The translations under genes were made by a program, and so were the position numbers. This document shows positions 62,333 through 64,000 of a DNA stretch of 64,000 bases, piece after piece. Origin of the DNA: Verrucomicrobiota bacterium (GTDB taxonomy: Bacteria; Verrucomicrobiota; Verrucomicrobiia; Opitutales; Opitutaceae); contig JACRKC010000030.1 of the NCBI GenBank assembly GCA_016235555.1, positions 53,150 to 117,149 on the forward strand. Reading direction: 5' to 3'. The notes below the pieces were generated by a model. The model was not told the DNA's origin. It ran no database searches and saw only the letters and a program-made list of their open reading frames with translations. Each line of letters starts with the position of its first letter. Within the stretch, counting starts at the first letter, position 1.

Positions 62333-63853
62333 ATGCACTCCGTCCTTCGCGCTTTGAGGAAACCGGCTCTGCTGGCCGTTGCCGGCCTGCTGCTGAAACT
62401 TACCACCTTCGCCCAGACCCCCGCAGCGCCGGCCGCGCCGCCGAAGCCGGAGCCGACCTTGGAGCAGCGGGTGGCCGGTCTCGAAGCCTACCTCACGAAC
62501 AGCGATCCGTCGGCGCCATTGAAAGTGGGCCCGAAGGACAAGGACGGTAATCCGACGATCCCCGCGGGCCTCACCACCGCCGCCGTGGGCACCGCGGGCC
62601 CGGGCCACAACGCCTGGCAGATGACCTCCTCGGCGCTCGTGCTCTTCATGACCCTGCCCGGCCTGGCGCTCTTCTACGGCGGCCTCATGCGCCGCAAGAA
62701 CGTCCTCTCCGTGATGGCGCAGTGCCTCCTGCTCGCCGGCCTCGTCACGATCCTTTGGTGGGCCGCGGGCTACTCCCTCGTGTTCCACTCCGGCAACTCC
62801 ATCCTCGGTTCGCTCGACTTCGCGTTCCTCAAGGACGTGGGCTCCGCGCCCAACACCGACTACGCCGCGTGGGTCTCCCAGAACGTGTTCTCCATGTATC
62901 AGCTCATGTTCGCGATCATCACGCCGGCCCTGATCGTCGGCGCCATCGCCGAACGCATGAAGTTCTCCGCGATCTTCCTGTTCATGACCCTCTGGATGTT
63001 CGTGGTCTACTTCCCCCTCGCGCACATGGTCTGGGGCATCGACGGCCTGATGAACGGCGTGTGGAACGCCAAAGCCGCGATCAAAGCGATCGACTTCGCC
63101 GGCGGCACCGTGGTGCACATGAGCTCGGGCTGGTCCGCCCTCGTCCTCTGCCTCATCCTCGGGCCCCGCCTCGGCTTCGGCAAAACGCCCATGCCCCCCC
63201 ACAGCATGGTGCTCTGCATGGTCGGCACCGGCATGCTCTGGGTCGGCTGGTATGGCTTCAACGCCGGCTCCGCCGTCGCCGCCGACGGCATCGCCGCCAA
63301 CGCCTTCATGACCACCACGCTCGCCGCCGCCGTGGCCTCCTTCGTGTGGCCCATGCTCGAATGGTTCACCCGCGGCAAGCCCTCCATCCTCGGCTTCTGC
63401 TCCGGCGCCGTCGCCGGCCTCGTCGTGATCACGCCCGCCTGCGGCTTCGTCACCGCCTCCGGCGCCGTCATCATCGGCATCCTCGCCGGCGTCGTCCCGT
63501 TCCTCGCCTGCACCAAACTCAAGGCGATGTTCAAATACGACGACGCCCTCGACACCTTCGGCGTGCACGCCGTCGGCGGCACCCTCGGTGCGCTCATGAC
63601 CGGCTTCCTCGCCACCGCCGACGCCAACGGCAACCTCAACACCAACCTCAAGGACATCGTCGGCAAGACCCTCTGGCTCGAACAACTCAAAGCCATCGGC
63701 CTCACGCTCGTGCTCGCGATCGTCGGCACCGTGGTCATCGCCTATCTCGTGAAAGCCGTGCTCGGCCTGCGCCCCGACCCCGAAGCGGAAATGCAAGGCC
63801 TGGACCTCGCCGACCACGGCGAAGAAGGCTACATCCTCGAAACCAAAGGCTGA
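62333..63853 (+). CDS. amt: Ammonium transporter (Amt/MEP/Rh family)
   Basis: 506 residues. A signal sequence (KPALLAVAGLLLKLTTFAQT) and a ~70-residue extracytoplasmic segment (PTLEQRVAGLEAYLTNSDPS, heptad-like) precede the 11-helix core: SSALVLFMTLPGLALFYGGL, YQLMFAIITPALIVGAIAER, twin pore histidines in GGTVVHMSSGWSAL and TFGVHAVGGTLGALMTG, and MLWVGWYGFNAGSAVAADGI. Conducts ammonium across the inner membrane. The P-II gene starts 28 bp later, the usual amt-glnK pair in which P-II blocks the channel when nitrogen is plentiful. ATG 62333 gives the signal peptide. Confidence 0.95.
   Translation: MHSVLRALRKPALLAVAGLLLKLTTFAQTPAAPAAPPKPEPTLEQRVAGLEAYLTNSDPSAPLKVGPKDKDGNPTIPAGLTTAAVGTAGPGHNAWQMTSSALVLFMTLPGLALFYGGLMRRKNVLSVMAQCLLLAGLVTILWWAAGYSLVFHSGNSILGSLDFAFLKDVGSAPNTDYAAWVSQNVFSMYQLMFAIITPALIVGAIAERMKFSAIFLFMTLWMFVVYFPLAHMVWGIDGLMNGVWNAKAAIKAIDFAGGTVVHMSSGWSALVLCLILGPRLGFGKTPMPPHSMVLCMVGTGMLWVGWYGFNAGSAVAADGIAANAFMTTTLAAAVASFVWPMLEWFTRGKPSILGFCSGAVAGLVVITPACGFVTASGAVIIGILAGVVPFLACTKLKAMFKYDDALDTFGVHAVGGTLGALMTGFLATADANGNLNTNLKDIVGKTLWLEQLKAIGLTLVLAIVGTVVIAYLVKAVLGLRPDPEAEMQGLDLADHGEEGYILETKG

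Positions 63854-64000
<147 letters not shown>

Noticed and set aside
62327..63817. 496-codon open frame opposite amt
   Set aside because: Extremely His/Glu/Gly-rich and without homology signals; amt is certain on the other strand.

Overview
The window is about 64 kb of GC-rich bacterial chromosome that reads like a member of the Verrucomicrobiota, most likely Opitutaceae. Pointers are inference from gene content: paired ECF sigma factor/Ser-Thr kinase genes, FecR plus CHASE2-cyclase neighbours, a secreted protease ending in 'VLIRAAGP/VLIRVVGP' repeats, an ammonium transporter with a cleavable N-terminus, and adjacent RNases HIII and HII. No rRNA operon, prophage or CRISPR array is visible.

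Layout. 1-1.2 kb: C-terminus of a TPR protein and a decayed zeta-toxin gene. 1.4-5.4 kb: flavin monooxygenase, Gfo/Idh oxidoreductase and an MFS carrier. 5.5-8.1 kb: a KimA-like transporter behind a c-di-AMP (ydaO-type) riboswitch and a small membrane ORF. 8.2-19.5 kb: DEAD-box helicase, HNH nuclease, sulfatase, Uma2 protein, tandem-ACT protein, Fsr-like MFS/rlmN, TMTC-like TPR membrane protein, SMP-30 lactonase. 19.7-24.6 kb: sigma factor and a 1379-residue kinase/TolB-like/TPR protein. 24.7-30.7 kb: secreted subtilase, esterase and leuA with a leader-peptide attenuator. 30.8-35.8 kb: sigma/membrane/coiled-coil module, SRP RNA, dnaX with a frameshift site, and a kinase-like/PP2C/cyclotransferase operon. 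36-43.3 kb: type II glutamine synthetase behind a sigma-54 promoter, O-antigen-ligase-like protein, FecR protein, CHASE2 adenylate cyclase. 43.4-50.6 kb: trmO, ilvB, mutY, rnhC, rnhB, PAS histidine kinase. 50.6-55.5 kb: two lipoproteins, a second sigma/membrane/coiled-coil module, an NtrC-type regulator. 55.6-61.8 kb: surface polysaccharide genes (GT-C membrane protein, outer-membrane barrel, Wzc-type tyrosine kinase) and a PstS-like protein. 62.1-64 kb: tRNA-Gly, amt behind a sigma-54 promoter, start of a P-II gene.

Working together: two nitrogen loci (glutamine synthetase; amt plus P-II) carry matching sigma-54 promoters, and the window also has an NtrB-like kinase and an NtrC-like activator. 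Branched-chain amino acid synthesis is represented by ilvB and attenuated leuA.

The most unusual aspect is the density of short palindromic repeats between, and sometimes inside, genes. One family has ~20-bp terminal inverted repeats with 9-bp direct repeats at its ends, so it behaves like a miniature transposable element. Another is read through in frame in two unrelated proteins.
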